Positions 8,672 through 16,975 of a stretch of 44,770 nucleotides of DNA are shown here, piece by piece (position 1 is the stretch's first letter; every line of letters starts with the position of its first letter). The translations under genes were made by a program, and so were the position numbers. The notes below the pieces were generated by a model, which had not been told where the DNA came from, searched no databases, and saw only the letters and a program-made list of their open reading frames with translations. This DNA comes from Gammaproteobacteria bacterium. Its GTDB lineage: Bacteria; Pseudomonadota; Gammaproteobacteria; Pseudomonadales; Azotimanducaceae. The DNA lies in contig QJYB01000078.1 of assembly GCA_003247835.1 (NCBI GenBank), forward strand, positions 1 through 44,770, given 5' to 3'.

Positions 8672-9931
8672 TCAGCCGTACCCCAGCCGACGTACCGTCT
8701 TCGAGGCAAAACCGGTCAACGTGACCCCCACCATGAGCGCACCGGCACCGAGCAGCATCCCGGAAATGCTCCAACCGGCGAGCAAGCCGGCCGCGGCGGC
8801 AGACAGCGGGAAGGTCCCCTGAATGGCCACCCCAACCACACTCATCACACGCCCCAACCGCTCCGCCGGCACGCGCCGCTGCATCCACGTCGTCAGCACG
8901 ACGATGATGTAGCCATCCAGCACCGCGCTGACGAGCACGGCCGCAGCGATCAGTACCGTGACCGGCACCTGGGTCATGAACACCATGATCAGACCAAAGG
9001 CGCCAAAGTCGGCGAGCAGCAGCATCCCGAGTCGCTGCGGTGCGGGATGTGCCGTCATCCCGGCGACGAGCGTGCCGATGATCGAACCCACACCCAGCGC
9101 CGACATGATGATGCCGAAAGCGGCAGCACCTTCCGGCAGAAAGGCATTGGCGAATGCGGGAATGCCCACCATGAACGGACCGCGGAAGACGAGTCCGAGA
9201 CCCGCGAGCAGCAGCGCCACCGTACGCAGGGGCAGGTCGTTCCACGCGTGCCGGAGTCCTTCGACGAGACTCGTCCACATCGGCGCGGTTTCCACCACCG
9301 GCGGTGGAAACCGGTCACGAATCACTGTCAGGACACCGATGGGCACGGCAAAGGTGAGGGTGTCGATGGCGAACACCATGGCGAGGCCCGTCGCATCTTC
9401 GATGCCACCCGCGCCGTCACCGCCGTCGCCGAAGGCAACGATGAGCCAGCCGGCCAGCAGCGGTCCGAGCACCAGCGTCGTCTGCGCCGTGCCCTGGAAC
9501 AGGCTGTTGCCCGCAGCAAGCTGCTCCGGCGGCAGCAGCCGCGGTGGGTAGGCGCTGGAAGCGGGGAACATGAAGGCGTCCGCCAGCCCGAACAGAAAGC
9601 CGATGCCGTAGATCAGCGCCATGCTCACCGTGCCCTGCCAGGTGGTCAGCGCCAGCACGAGCATCAGCCCCATGCGCACCCAGTTGGACACCAGCATGAC
9701 GCGCCGGGGTGAGTAACGGTCGGCGAAGGTGCCACCGATCAGCATGAACACGATCCGCGGCACCGCCGCCACCGCCAGCACCGCGCCCATGGCCAGCGGA
9801 TCCCCCGTCAGCTTCAGCACCAGCCACGGCAGGGCGATGAAGCTCAGCTGATCGCCCGTCAGCGAGATCGCGACAGCCAGCCAGAAGAGCCGGTACTCGC
9901 GAAACTTCAGGACTTCCAGGAAGGCTCTGAT
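8672..9931 (-). CDS. MFS transporter with apparent ATC start
   Basis: Major facilitator superfamily permease with about 12 hydrophobic helices and the cytoplasmic loop motif GGTFADRYSPRRVM after helix 2, as in drug or macrolide-efflux-like MFS proteins. Homology-type reasoning places the start at an ATC (9929-9931) encoding MRAFLEVLKFREYRLF, a common N-terminus for this group, five bases after GGCGGAG. There is no in-frame ATG, GTG or TTG there; the first conventional start (GTG at 9820) would remove the first helix. Either ATC initiates, or a base differs from the ancestral ATG. It lies 26 bases after the amidase remnant. Substrate unknown. Confidence 0.8.
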   Translation of the reverse strand: MRAFLEVLKFREYRLFWLAVAISLTGDQLSFIALPWLVLKLTGDPLAMGAVLAVAAVPRIVFMLIGGTFADRYSPRRVMLVSNWVRMGLMLVLALTTWQGTVSMALIYGIGFLFGLADAFMFPASSAYPPRLLPPEQLAAGNSLFQGTAQTTLVLGPLLAGWLIVAFGDGGDGAGGIEDATGLAMVFAIDTLTFAVPIGVLTVIRDRFPPPVVETAPMWTSLVEGLRHAWNDLPLRTVALLLAGLGLVFRGPFMVGIPAFANAFLPEGAAAFGIIMSALGVGSIIGTLVAGMTAHPAPQRLGMLLLADFGAFGLIMVFMTQVPVTVLIAAAVLVSAVLDGYIIVVLTTWMQRRVPAERLGRVMSVVGVAIQGTFPLSAAAAGLLAGWSISGMLLGAGALMVGVTLTGFASKTVRRLGYG

Positions 9932-9957
9932 GGGCGCTCCGCCTCTATGCGTATCTG

Positions 9958-11117
9958 TCAGGCCGCGTACCCCGGGGGCGGCACGAAGTCGCCGATCTCC
10001 TCAGCGATGAGCCGCGCGAACTCGATGGTCGTGGCGTCGTACTCAGCGCCGATCACCTGCAGCCCGATGGGCAGCCCCGCTTCGGACACGCCCGTCGGGA
10101 ACACCGTTCTCGGCAGGTAGCAGAGCGTCGCGATGCCCGCCCAGAAGATCTGCCGGAAGTAGTCACGTGGTTCACCATTGACCACGACGGTCCGGGCGAA
10201 GGTATCCGGCGTGTGATCGTGCGGGAACGCCGCCGTCGGCATGATCGGACAGACCAGCACGTCCCAGTCCCGGAAAATGTCACCCGCTCCGCCACTTCCC
10301 GGTCGACCGGTGAGGCGTCGTGATCGGGTATCAGGGCCACGCGCAGCCCGTCGAGGGACGTCATGCGCGGCGCGGGCAGATCGAGCCGCCAGCCGGGTGC
10401 GGTGAGCACATCCGGACCGGCGACGATGTCGAGCGCCACCTGCAGGTCGCCGGCGCTGCGCGCCAGCGGCCCGACCACTTCCAGGTCCGGCTCGGACACC
10501 GCGCCTGGTGGCGCCTGACCCCGTCTGGGCACGATGCCGTGTGTGCGGGAGGGATCCCAGGGATTGTTCGTCTGGCCGTAGATCTCGTTGTAGCTCTGAA
10601 AATCCGCGAGCATGAACGGCACGTTGGTCTTACCCATGAAGTGGGCACCGGCACCCCTGAACCGGCTCACCACCACGGAGTCCGCCGTTGCGATGTTGTC
10701 CTTCCAGGCCGGATTGCCCCAGGTGGTGGGGAGTCCCTCGATGTCGTAGGACTCCTTGATGGTCATGGGCAGACCGTGCAGCGGCCCCAGGACGTCACCC
10801 CGGCCCAGCGCCTCATCCGCCGCCGCGGCAGCTGCCAGCGCTCTGTCGAAATCCCGCACCGGTACTGCGTTGAGCGCCTTGTCGTAACGCTCGATCCGGC
10901 CGATGAAATAGCGGGTCAGCTCCACCGAGCTGATCTCCCGTCGGCGGACCCTTTCCGCGAGCGACAGGGCGGATTCGAAGGCCAGCGCCTCGTCGACGGT
11001 CGCAGCCCGGGCGGCGCCGGCTGTGCCCAGCGCCTGATACGCCAATGTGGAACCGGCGAGCACCGCCATGCCACCGACGAAGTTCCGTCTCGACAGTCCG
11101 TTAACGGTGCGCGTCAT
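9958..11117 (-). pseudogene. Amidase (amidase signature family) pseudogene
   Basis: The start at 11117 follows GGGGGAG and encodes a twin-arginine-type leader (SRRNFVGG). The first domain of an amidase-signature enzyme follows, with the catalytic Lys block LPMTIKESYDIEG intact. After NNPWDPSRT the sequence jumps to HGIVPRRGQAPPG, so about 45 residues are missing, including the glycine/serine-rich block holding both catalytic serines. Near 10280, after DREVAERV, the frame shifts and a second stretch is missing; the intact C-terminus resumes in another frame as DIFRDWDVLVCPIMPT and ends at 9958. No functional amidase can result. Two separate deletions argue against one sequencing slip, although a misassembly is possible. 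Confidence 0.85.
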
Positions 11118-11206
11118 GTCTCCCCCGTGATCCCGACGACAGCGCGAGTCTACCCGCGCGCGATCCGCGGCCACCACCTTGCGAAGGTGACGGTGAAGGT
11201 CCATGG

Positions 11207-11212
11207 TATTAG
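11207..11212 (+). promoter_or_regulatory. Possible extended -10 element upstream of the GST gene
   Basis: TGGTATTAG resembles an extended -10 box about 29 bases before the ATG at 11241. No good -35 is seen at proper spacing. A small CACCTT-GCG-AAGGTG hairpin lies just upstream. Weak evidence. Confidence 0.3.
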
Positions 11213-11240
11213 GGTGCGACAAAATAAACGGAGAGAGACC

Positions 11241-11939
11241 ATGGCGAAGTACCATCTCGTCAGCTCCGTCACCTGACCCTGGGTTCAGCGCGCCGTGATC
11301 GTCCTGCGTGCGAAGTCGATTCCCTTCGAGGTGACCTACATCGATCTCAGGAACAAACCGGACTGGTTCCTGGCCATTTCTCCACACGGCAAGGTGCCCG
11401 TGCTGCAGGTGGACGGCGAACCGCTGTTCGAGTCGAACGCCATCGCCGAGTACCTCGAGGAAGCGGAGCCACCGCACCTGCATCCGGAGAACCTGATCAA
11501 GCGCGCCAGGAACCGGGCCTGGACCGACTTCATCACCACGTTCACCCCGGCGCTGTCCGGCATCTACTACACGGACTCACCCGACGACCGTAACGAGCGC
11601 ATCGAAGCTGCCAAGCCACGGCTGGCCAAACTCGAGGAAGCGCTCGCCAACGAGCGCGGCAACGACGGACCCTACTTCAACGGTCCGAACCTGTCCCTGG
11701 TGGATGCGGCCTACGCGCCGTTCCTGCAGCGCTTTCTCTACGTGGACCGCTGGCTCGGCACGAAGCTGCTCGACGAGTTCCCGCTGGTCGCAGCCTGGGC
11801 CCGGGCCCTGGTGGAGAGTGACGTGGTGGCGGGCTCTGTGCCGGAGAACTTCTTCGACGAGTTCCGGACCGGCATGCGACGCCGCGGTTTTTACGTCGGC
11901 GAGCTGATGCGGCAGACGGGTCAGGCGGCAGGCGGTTAG
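11241..11939 (+). CDS. Glutathione S-transferase, candidate selenoprotein (TGA at the catalytic Cys)
   Basis: Omega-like GST of 232 residues with the TGA read through. It has a thioredoxin-fold N-domain (GKVPVL with the cis-Pro, then ESNAIAEYLEE for glutathione contacts) and an all-helical C-domain. From the ATG at 11241, preceded by GGAGAGAG, codon 12 (11274-11276) is TGA within VSSVT-x-PWVQRAVIVLRAK. That is exactly where omega-type GSTs have the catalytic Cys (CPWVQR). A SECIS-like hairpin follows at the right distance. A conventional start after the TGA (GTG at 11295) would delete the active site. I favour selenocysteine; a nonsense mutation of TGC/TGT is the alternative. The gene ends convergently, overlapping the next gene by three bases. 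Confidence 0.8.
11284..11314 (+). promoter_or_regulatory. Candidate bacterial SECIS element
   Basis: Downstream of the in-frame TGA, 11284-11293 pairs with 11306-11314: U-U-C, a bulged A at 11287, then GCGCGC against GCGUGC (one G-U). This makes nine pairs with a 12-base apical loop (11294-11305). The loop begins 17 bases after the UGA and has G at its second position. These values fit the bacterial SECIS consensus as I remember it (loop 3-14 bases, G in the first two positions, 16-37 bases from the UGA). Confidence 0.6.
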
Positions 11940-13003
11940 CCGCCGCCTGCCGGCGTCCCTCCACCAGCGAGGTGTTCCGCGAGGAACGTGCTGAGCTCGC
12001 CATAGACCGCATCGTGCTCCGGCGCATCCATGAGGATGGCGTACTCGGCGTGCGAGACTCCCTCGTAGACGTTCAGCTGCGCGTCCACACCGGCGGCCCT
12101 GAGCTTGCGGTGGGTGCGAGCCGTATCCGACAGAAACAGATCCCTGGTGCCGGTCACCAGGTAGGTCGGCGGAAAATCCTGGAAGTCACCATAGACCGGT
12201 GACAGCAGCGGATCGTGCAGATCGTGCCCGTCCGCGTAGAGCAGCGCAGCGGCCTTGAGCAATCCGTCATAGGTCACCAGAGTCCGGTCCACCCCTTCGT
12301 TGGCATGAATGGTGTCACCGGTGTCCGTCAGGTCCGCCCAGGGTGTACCCGCATAGATCGCCGACGGTAACGGCAGTCCGAGCGCCCTGAGCCGATGCAC
12401 TACGGCGAGGGACAGGCCGCCGCCGGCAGAGGTGCCGCCGATCGCCACGCAGCCCGGCGACACGGTTTCCAGCACGTGCCGGTAGACGGTGACCACGTCG
12501 TCCACCGCCGCTGGAAACGGATCCGCCGGGGGCATGCGATAGTCCACGGACAGCGCCGGAATACCCGCGCGGGCGGCGATGACCGCCCCTTCCACCGGTG
12601 CCGCATCGCCGCCGCCGAATACGTAGGCACCGCCATGGACGTATAGGAACAGACAGCCGGCAAACCGTTCGGCGACATGGGCAGGCGCCACCCGATGCAC
12701 CTTCACCCCGTCGATGACCCCACGCTCGATACGTGTACCCGTCATCCGCTCTACTTCCTCGAGCGTTCGGCTGGGCGCACGTGCGGCGATGATCGCCTGC
12801 CACTCCTCGGCAGACGGCGGCGCCTGTAGCCGCCTTCCCGCCACATCCGGCTGGGGGCTCGCGGCGATGGCGGCACGCAGCACCTCGCTGGCCCCCGCCG
12901 GTGGTGGCAGCTCACGCTCGCCGATGACCCAGGCGCCATCCGTCCGGGCCCAGGACGCCACCGCCAGCACCCAGAGCGTGCCCACCAGATACCATCTCCG
13001 CAT
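11936..13003 (-). CDS. HSL-type (GDXG) alpha/beta hydrolase, exported
   Basis: Hormone-sensitive-lipase family esterase, 355 residues. The oxyanion motif is YVHGGAYVFGGG, the nucleophile elbow GGTSAGGGL, the acid probably the Asp in TGTRDLFLSD, and the His in GVSHAEYAIL. The N-terminus MRRWYLVGTLWVLAVASWA is hydrophobic and looks like a signal peptide, so the enzyme is likely periplasmic or secreted. ATG 13003 is chosen over two preceding GTG codons because GGGAGG is well spaced before it. It is divergent from the cysteine synthase gene and overlaps the GST gene tail to tail. Acyl-ester substrate unknown. Confidence 0.9.
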   Translation of the reverse strand: MRRWYLVGTLWVLAVASWARTDGAWVIGERELPPPAGASEVLRAAIAASPQPDVAGRRLQAPPSAEEWQAIIAARAPSRTLEEVERMTGTRIERGVIDGVKVHRVAPAHVAERFAGCLFLYVHGGAYVFGGGDAAPVEGAVIAARAGIPALSVDYRMPPADPFPAAVDDVVTVYRHVLETVSPGCVAIGGTSAGGGLSLAVVHRLRALGLPLPSAIYAGTPWADLTDTGDTIHANEGVDRTLVTYDGLLKAAALLYADGHDLHDPLLSPVYGDFQDFPPTYLVTGTRDLFLSDTARTHRKLRAAGVDAQLNVYEGVSHAEYAILMDAPEHDAVYGELSTFLAEHLAGGGTPAGGG

Positions 13004-13134
13004 CACCACCTCCCATTTCAGCGCCGCCAGGCATGCTGAATGAAAAAAACCACGCTCGCTACAACGCTCAGTACCTCGCTCGGCGCAGAAGATGCCCCTC
13101 GACAGTCGGATAAACCCGTCAGCGAGGAGGCAAC

Positions 13135-14640
13135 ATGGCCCGTTACGACAACATTCTTGACACGATCGGTGGCACCCCCCTGGTCAGGCTCAATCGGCTC
13201 GCCCCGGAAGGCGTCAACGTCTTCGTCAAGGTGGAAGCCTTCAACCCCATGGGCTCGGTCAAGGACCGCATGGCCCGGGCGGTGATCGAGGCTGCGGAGG
13301 CCAGCGGTGAGCTGAAGCCCGGTCAGACGGTGATCGAAGCCACCAGCGGCAACACCGGAATCGGCCTTGCCATGGTCTGCGCAACCAAGGGCTACCCGCT
13401 CGTGGTGACCATGGCGGAGAGCTTCTCCGTGGAGCGGCGCAAGCTGCTGCGCTTTCTCGGCGCCCGCGTCGTGCTGACCCCGGCTGCCGAGAAAGGCACG
13501 GGCATGATCAACAAGGCGAAGGAGCTCGCCGAGGCCCACGGCTGGTACCTCTGCCGGCAGTTCGAGAACGAAGCCAACGCCGAGGTTCACACCCGGACCA
13601 CGGCGCGTGAAATCATCGCCGACATGGCCGGTGAGCGGATCGACTACTTCGTATCCGGCTTCGGTACCGGTGGCACGCTGAAGGGTGTGGCCCGGGGGCT
13701 CAAGGCCCACGATCCGGCGACCAGGATCATCGCCGCGGAGCCGGACAACTCGCCCGTGCTCGGCAGCGGCATCCCCCAGGCGCGCAACGCGGACGGCTCG
13801 CCCGCCGGCAGCCACCCGATGTTCCGACCGCACCTGATGCAGGGCTGGGCGCCGGACTTCATCTCCCGGCTCACCCAGGAGGCAATGGACGCGCACCTGG
13901 TGGACGAGATCGTCCCCGTGGCCGGCAGCGATGCCATGCAGCTCTGCCAGGATCTCGCCCGACGCGAGGGCATCTTCGCCGGCACGTCATCCGGCGGCAG
14001 TCTGGCGGCGGCCCTGACCATCGCCCGAACGGCGCCGAAGGGCAGCAACATCGTCTGCATCCTGCACGACACCGGCGAACGGTACCTGTCCACGCCGCTG
14101 TTCGCCGACATCGGCGAGGACATGAACGCGGCAGAGGTGGAAATCTCCCGCTCCACGCCGAGCTACCGGTTCGACGTCTGCGCGGCACCGGCGGCACCGA
14201 AGCCGGTGACCGCAGCGCGTGCACCGACGGTGACACTCGACCCCGCGGCCGAGGCGTTCGTCGACGAGGTCACGGCCACGGAACCGGTGGTGCTGTTCGC
14301 GCTCGAGTGGTGCGAGTTCTGCTGGTCGGTCAGGAAGCTCTTTGCAGCACTGAAGATTCCTTACAAGAGCGTCGACCTGGATTCGGTGGCCTACCAGGAC
14401 GGCGACCTGGGCGGAAAGATCCGCGCCGTGCTGCTCGCCAGAACGGGCCAGCCGACCATCCCGCAGATCTACATCGGCGGTGAGCACATCGGCGGCGCCA
14501 CGGACCTCTTCGACGAGTGTCGGGAAGGAACCATGGCGGAAAGGCTGGTTGAGCAGGGCGTGTCGTTCGACCGGAACACACACGTGAACCCCTACGACCT
14601 GCTGCCGAAGTGGCTGCACCCGCGGCAGACGGCCGCCTGA
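13135..14640 (+). CDS. Cysteine synthase-glutaredoxin fusion protein
   Basis: Residues 1 to about 320 are an O-acetylserine sulfhydrylase/cystathionine beta-synthase-type PLP enzyme: GGTPLVRLNRL, PLP Lys43 in NPMGSVKDR, TSGNTGIG at 70-77, and GTGGTLKG phosphate binding. After a proline/alanine linker (about 345-380), residues 383-480 form a glutaredoxin with the dithiol site C393-E-F-C396 and the cis-Pro block TIPQIYIGG. The start follows AGGAGGC. The first domain would make cysteine from an activated serine and sulfide or thiol; the second could supply reducing power or act on a glutathione adduct. The fusion is intact with no frameshift. It is followed 26 bases later by an oxygenase gene. 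Confidence 0.93.
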   Translation: MARYDNILDTIGGTPLVRLNRLAPEGVNVFVKVEAFNPMGSVKDRMARAVIEAAEASGELKPGQTVIEATSGNTGIGLAMVCATKGYPLVVTMAESFSVERRKLLRFLGARVVLTPAAEKGTGMINKAKELAEAHGWYLCRQFENEANAEVHTRTTAREIIADMAGERIDYFVSGFGTGGTLKGVARGLKAHDPATRIIAAEPDNSPVLGSGIPQARNADGSPAGSHPMFRPHLMQGWAPDFISRLTQEAMDAHLVDEIVPVAGSDAMQLCQDLARREGIFAGTSSGGSLAAALTIARTAPKGSNIVCILHDTGERYLSTPLFADIGEDMNAAEVEISRSTPSYRFDVCAAPAAPKPVTAARAPTVTLDPAAEAFVDEVTATEPVVLFALEWCEFCWSVRKLFAALKIPYKSVDLDSVAYQDGDLGGKIRAVLLARTGQPTIPQIYIGGEHIGGATDLFDECREGTMAERLVEQGVSFDRNTHVNPYDLLPKWLHPRQTAA

Positions 14641-14666
14641 GCTACCGGTTAACAAGGAGACGGACA

Positions 14667-15629
14667 ATGGACAACGTACCCGTGATCGACATCACGAGCC
14701 TCGACGATCCGGCGACGCTGGCGGCGCTCGATGCCGCCTGCCGGGAGTGGGGCTTCTTTCAGGTGGTCAACCATGGCATTGACGCCGCGGTGATCGACAC
14801 CCTGAAGCAGAAGGCGCACGAGTTCTTCGAGCTGCCCAAAGCCGCCAAGCGGACCATCGCCCGCACCGCGGAGAACCCATGGGGGTACTTCGACCAGGAG
14901 CTGACCAAGAACACCCTCGACTGGAAGGAGGTGTTCGACTACGGCCCGGCGGAGCTGCCCACAGACGGTACCGAACCCGTACTCGTGCCGCGCTGGCCGC
15001 GCTGCGTGCCGGGCTTCAAGCCCGCCGTGCTCGCCTACTACCGGGCCTGCGAGGGACTCGCCTTCGAGCTCCTCGACGCCATTGCTCGGAACCTGGGCAT
15101 GCCGGCGACGACGCTCGAGGCACCGTTTCGGCCGCAGCACACGAGCTTCGTGCGGATCAACCACTACCCGGCCTGCCCGGAGCCTGCGCGACCGCTCGGC
15201 GTTCAGGTGCCGGACGCGGGCTGGCTCGGCGTGAACCATCACACCGATGCCGGTGCGCTCACGGTGCTCCTGCAGGCGGACGAGCCGGGACTCGAGGTCT
15301 TTCACGACGGTGCCTGGCACCTGGTGGAGCCGCGCAGCGATGCTCTGGTGGTGAACATCGGCGACATCGTCCAGGTGTGGTCCAACGACCGCTACCAGGC
15401 TGCCCTGCACCGGGTCACCACGAACACCGAGCGGGACCGCTACAGCGTGCCGTTCTTCCTGAACCCGGCGTACGCCGCGCACTACGCGCCGCTGCCGAGC
15501 ACGGTGGACGACACACACCCGGCCCGTTACCGACCCATCAACTGGGGCGAGTTCCGGCGCCTCCGGGCAGCCGGCGACTACGCCGACCAGGGCGATGAGG
15601 TACAGATCAGTCACTACGCGGTCGGCTAA
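14667..15629 (+). CDS. Isopenicillin N synthase-like 2OG-Fe(II) oxygenase
   Basis: A 320-residue member of the IPNS/flavanone-hydroxylase-like family. The N-terminal DIOX_N region includes WGFFQVVNHGID. The double-stranded beta-helix has iron ligands H192-x-D194 (NHHTDAG) and H248 (ALHRVTTN), with R258-x-S260 as the 2-oxoglutarate carboxylate site. AAGGAG precedes the ATG by eight bases. The start follows the cysteine synthase fusion closely, suggesting an operon; a thiol-containing or amino acid substrate is possible but not shown. A long frame covering much of this gene on the opposite strand is a composition shadow. Confidence 0.92.
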   Translation: MDNVPVIDITSLDDPATLAALDAACREWGFFQVVNHGIDAAVIDTLKQKAHEFFELPKAAKRTIARTAENPWGYFDQELTKNTLDWKEVFDYGPAELPTDGTEPVLVPRWPRCVPGFKPAVLAYYRACEGLAFELLDAIARNLGMPATTLEAPFRPQHTSFVRINHYPACPEPARPLGVQVPDAGWLGVNHHTDAGALTVLLQADEPGLEVFHDGAWHLVEPRSDALVVNIGDIVQVWSNDRYQAALHRVTTNTERDRYSVPFFLNPAYAAHYAPLPSTVDDTHPARYRPINWGEFRRLRAAGDYADQGDEVQISHYAVG

Positions 15630-15711
15630 CGCCCATGAAGTTGGCGCGGCCGGCACGGCCGGCCGAGCCCCGGAAGGGGCAACGAACAGTCCGTAAGGAA
15701 GGAGAAGATGA

Positions 15712-16359
15712 ATGTCATTCTTGAAAACTACGCCTCCGAGCGATGCGACCGGTGCGGTGCTGGCGCTCTACGAACGCCAGCAGAAGGGCTGGGGATTCGT
15801 CCCCAACTATGCCCGGCCGTTCAGCCACCGTCCGGAGATCATGAACCTGTGGGCAGACCTCCAGCGTGGTATTCGTTCCCACGTGGAGCCAAGACGTTTC
15901 GAGCTCGCTACGCTCGCCGCGGCGCTCGCTTTACGAAGCTCTTACTGCTCGCTGGCACACGGTAAGGCGCTGCTGCAGTGGTTTTCCGAGGAGGAGATCC
16001 GCGCCATCGTCACCGGTGGTGAGGCCGCCAGGGCGGTGCTGTCACCGGCGGAGATCGCGATGATGGACTACGCCAGGAAGGCGGCGACCAGCCCCTGGCG
16101 GGTGACCGCCGGTGAGGTGGCCGCCCTGCGAGGTCACGGCTTCAGCGACGCGGAAATCTTCGACATCGCGGCGGTGGCCACGGCCCGGGCGTTCTTCTCC
16201 GGGGTCGTGGAGGCCGTGGGTGGTGAGCCCGACGCGTCCTTTCTCGACATGGACGAGTCGCTGCGGGAGTTGCTCACGGTGGGTCGTCCCATCGACTTCC
16301 GGCCGGTGGAGCGTCTGCCGGAGCCGGTGGACGACGTGGACGGCTGCCGGGCGGCGTGA
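15712..16359 (+). CDS. AhpD-like / carboxymuconolactone decarboxylase-family alkylhydroperoxidase-related protein
   Basis: All-helical CMD/AhpD-like protein of 215 residues. The core motif is SSYCSLAHGKAL, with C79 and H83. The first Cys of the classical AhpD CxxC is replaced by Ser (S76), as in the peroxidase-related subgroup, so a dithiol peroxidase mechanism is unlikely without a partner thiol. The start follows AAGGAAGGAG. Position after the cysteine synthase-glutaredoxin fusion and the oxygenase suggests thiol-linked redox chemistry, which is inference. It ends convergently with a small minus-strand ORF. Confidence 0.9.
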   Translation: MSFLKTTPPSDATGAVLALYERQQKGWGFVPNYARPFSHRPEIMNLWADLQRGIRSHVEPRRFELATLAAALALRSSYCSLAHGKALLQWFSEEEIRAIVTGGEAARAVLSPAEIAMMDYARKAATSPWRVTAGEVAALRGHGFSDAEIFDIAAVATARAFFSGVVEAVGGEPDASFLDMDESLRELLTVGRPIDFRPVERLPEPVDDVDGCRAA

Positions 16360-16472
16360 GCCGTCGGTTCACCTGCCGCAGGTCGCAATTCGGCTGCCGC
16401 AATCTGCGGGCGGCGGCGGTCGGCCACCAGGCCCCGCCGCCGCCCCGCCGGGCCGGCAGATCCGCGTCCGTC

Positions 16473-16646
16473 CTACCAGCGGACCAGCAGGTCCGGCTGG
16501 CCGCGACGCGCCCGCCGGGCGACCTCTTCCCAGGCCCGCTGCCGCGCGACGTGGGGTTCGGCCTTGTCGTTGAACCAGATCTCCAGCAGATCACGCTCGG
16601 CGTCGGTCAGGGCATCGCTCATCAGCTTCTCTCTAACGGTCATCAT
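16473..16646 (-). CDS. Small hypothetical protein (57 aa) behind an ECF-type promoter
   Basis: Unrecognised small protein rich in Arg, Glu and Asp, predicted helical (for example TDAERDLLEIWFNDKAEPHVARQRAWEEVARRARRG); no signal peptide or membrane segment. ATG 16646 has GGGAG seven bases upstream. What raises it above noise is a promoter-like site at 16707-16735 on the same strand, matching three others in the window in both boxes and spacing. The helix resembles small DUF2934-like or chaperone-like proteins only superficially. A role within the ECF regulon is inferred. Confidence 0.55.
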   Translation of the reverse strand: MMTVREKLMSDALTDAERDLLEIWFNDKAEPHVARQRAWEEVARRARRGQPDLLVRW

Positions 16647-16706
16647 GACGGTTCTCCCTCGCTCTCTTCTCTCGAATCCGTTCGCGGGCTGGGCCTCGCT
16701 TACCCG

Positions 16707-16735
16707 TTGAGTCACGACCCTCGAATCACGGGTTC
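16707..16735 (-). promoter_or_regulatory. Predicted ECF sigma promoter for the 57-aa ORF
   Basis: Read on the minus strand: GAACC (16735-16731), 14 bases, CGTGACTCAA (16716-16707), preceded by TTT. Same boxes and spacing as sites at 16947, 25423 and 27275. Confidence 0.65.
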
Positions 16736-16945
16736 AAACTTTTTTCGCCCGGAAATCCCTGCGTAAATACACGCTGCCAGCCACGACCCCTGCGGTTGAA
16801 AAAACCGCGGTTTGGGGCGTTAATGAACAGGTTTCCGGGGGGAAGCAGCCGCCTTAAGCGCGGCACACAAGCAAACGTCGACCGCCAGCACCCGCCACGC
16901 CGCGGCTGTGCCTGCTTCCCTGTCCGAAACCCGTCGCAGTGCCGT

Positions 16946-16975
16946 TGAACCTTTTCCGGGGTCACCGTGACCCAA
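16946..16975 (+). promoter_or_regulatory. Predicted autoregulatory ECF sigma promoter
   Basis: TTGAACC (GAACC at 16947-16951), 14 bases, CGTGACCCAA (16966-16975). Transcription would begin about 75-80 bases before the sigma ATG at 17059. ECF factors usually activate their own operon from a GAAC-containing promoter; the -10 box here is specific to this set. Confidence 0.7.

Noticed and set aside
5650..8724. 1024-codon plus-strand frame opposite the BTAD/AAA regulator
   Set aside because: It mirrors the real gene; the translation is Arg/His/Gln/Pro-rich without domains, whereas the minus strand has winged-helix, Walker and TPR features.
11277..11290. Alternative small hairpin TGACCC/GGTTCA directly at the TGA as SECIS
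   Set aside because: Loop too small and a mismatch inside; the 11284-11314 stem fits position and loop rules better.
11295..11939. GST starting at GTG 11295 as an ordinary protein
   Set aside because: It would lack the first beta strand and active site; the upstream ATG with good ribosome binding site and in-frame TGA at the catalytic position explains the sequence better.
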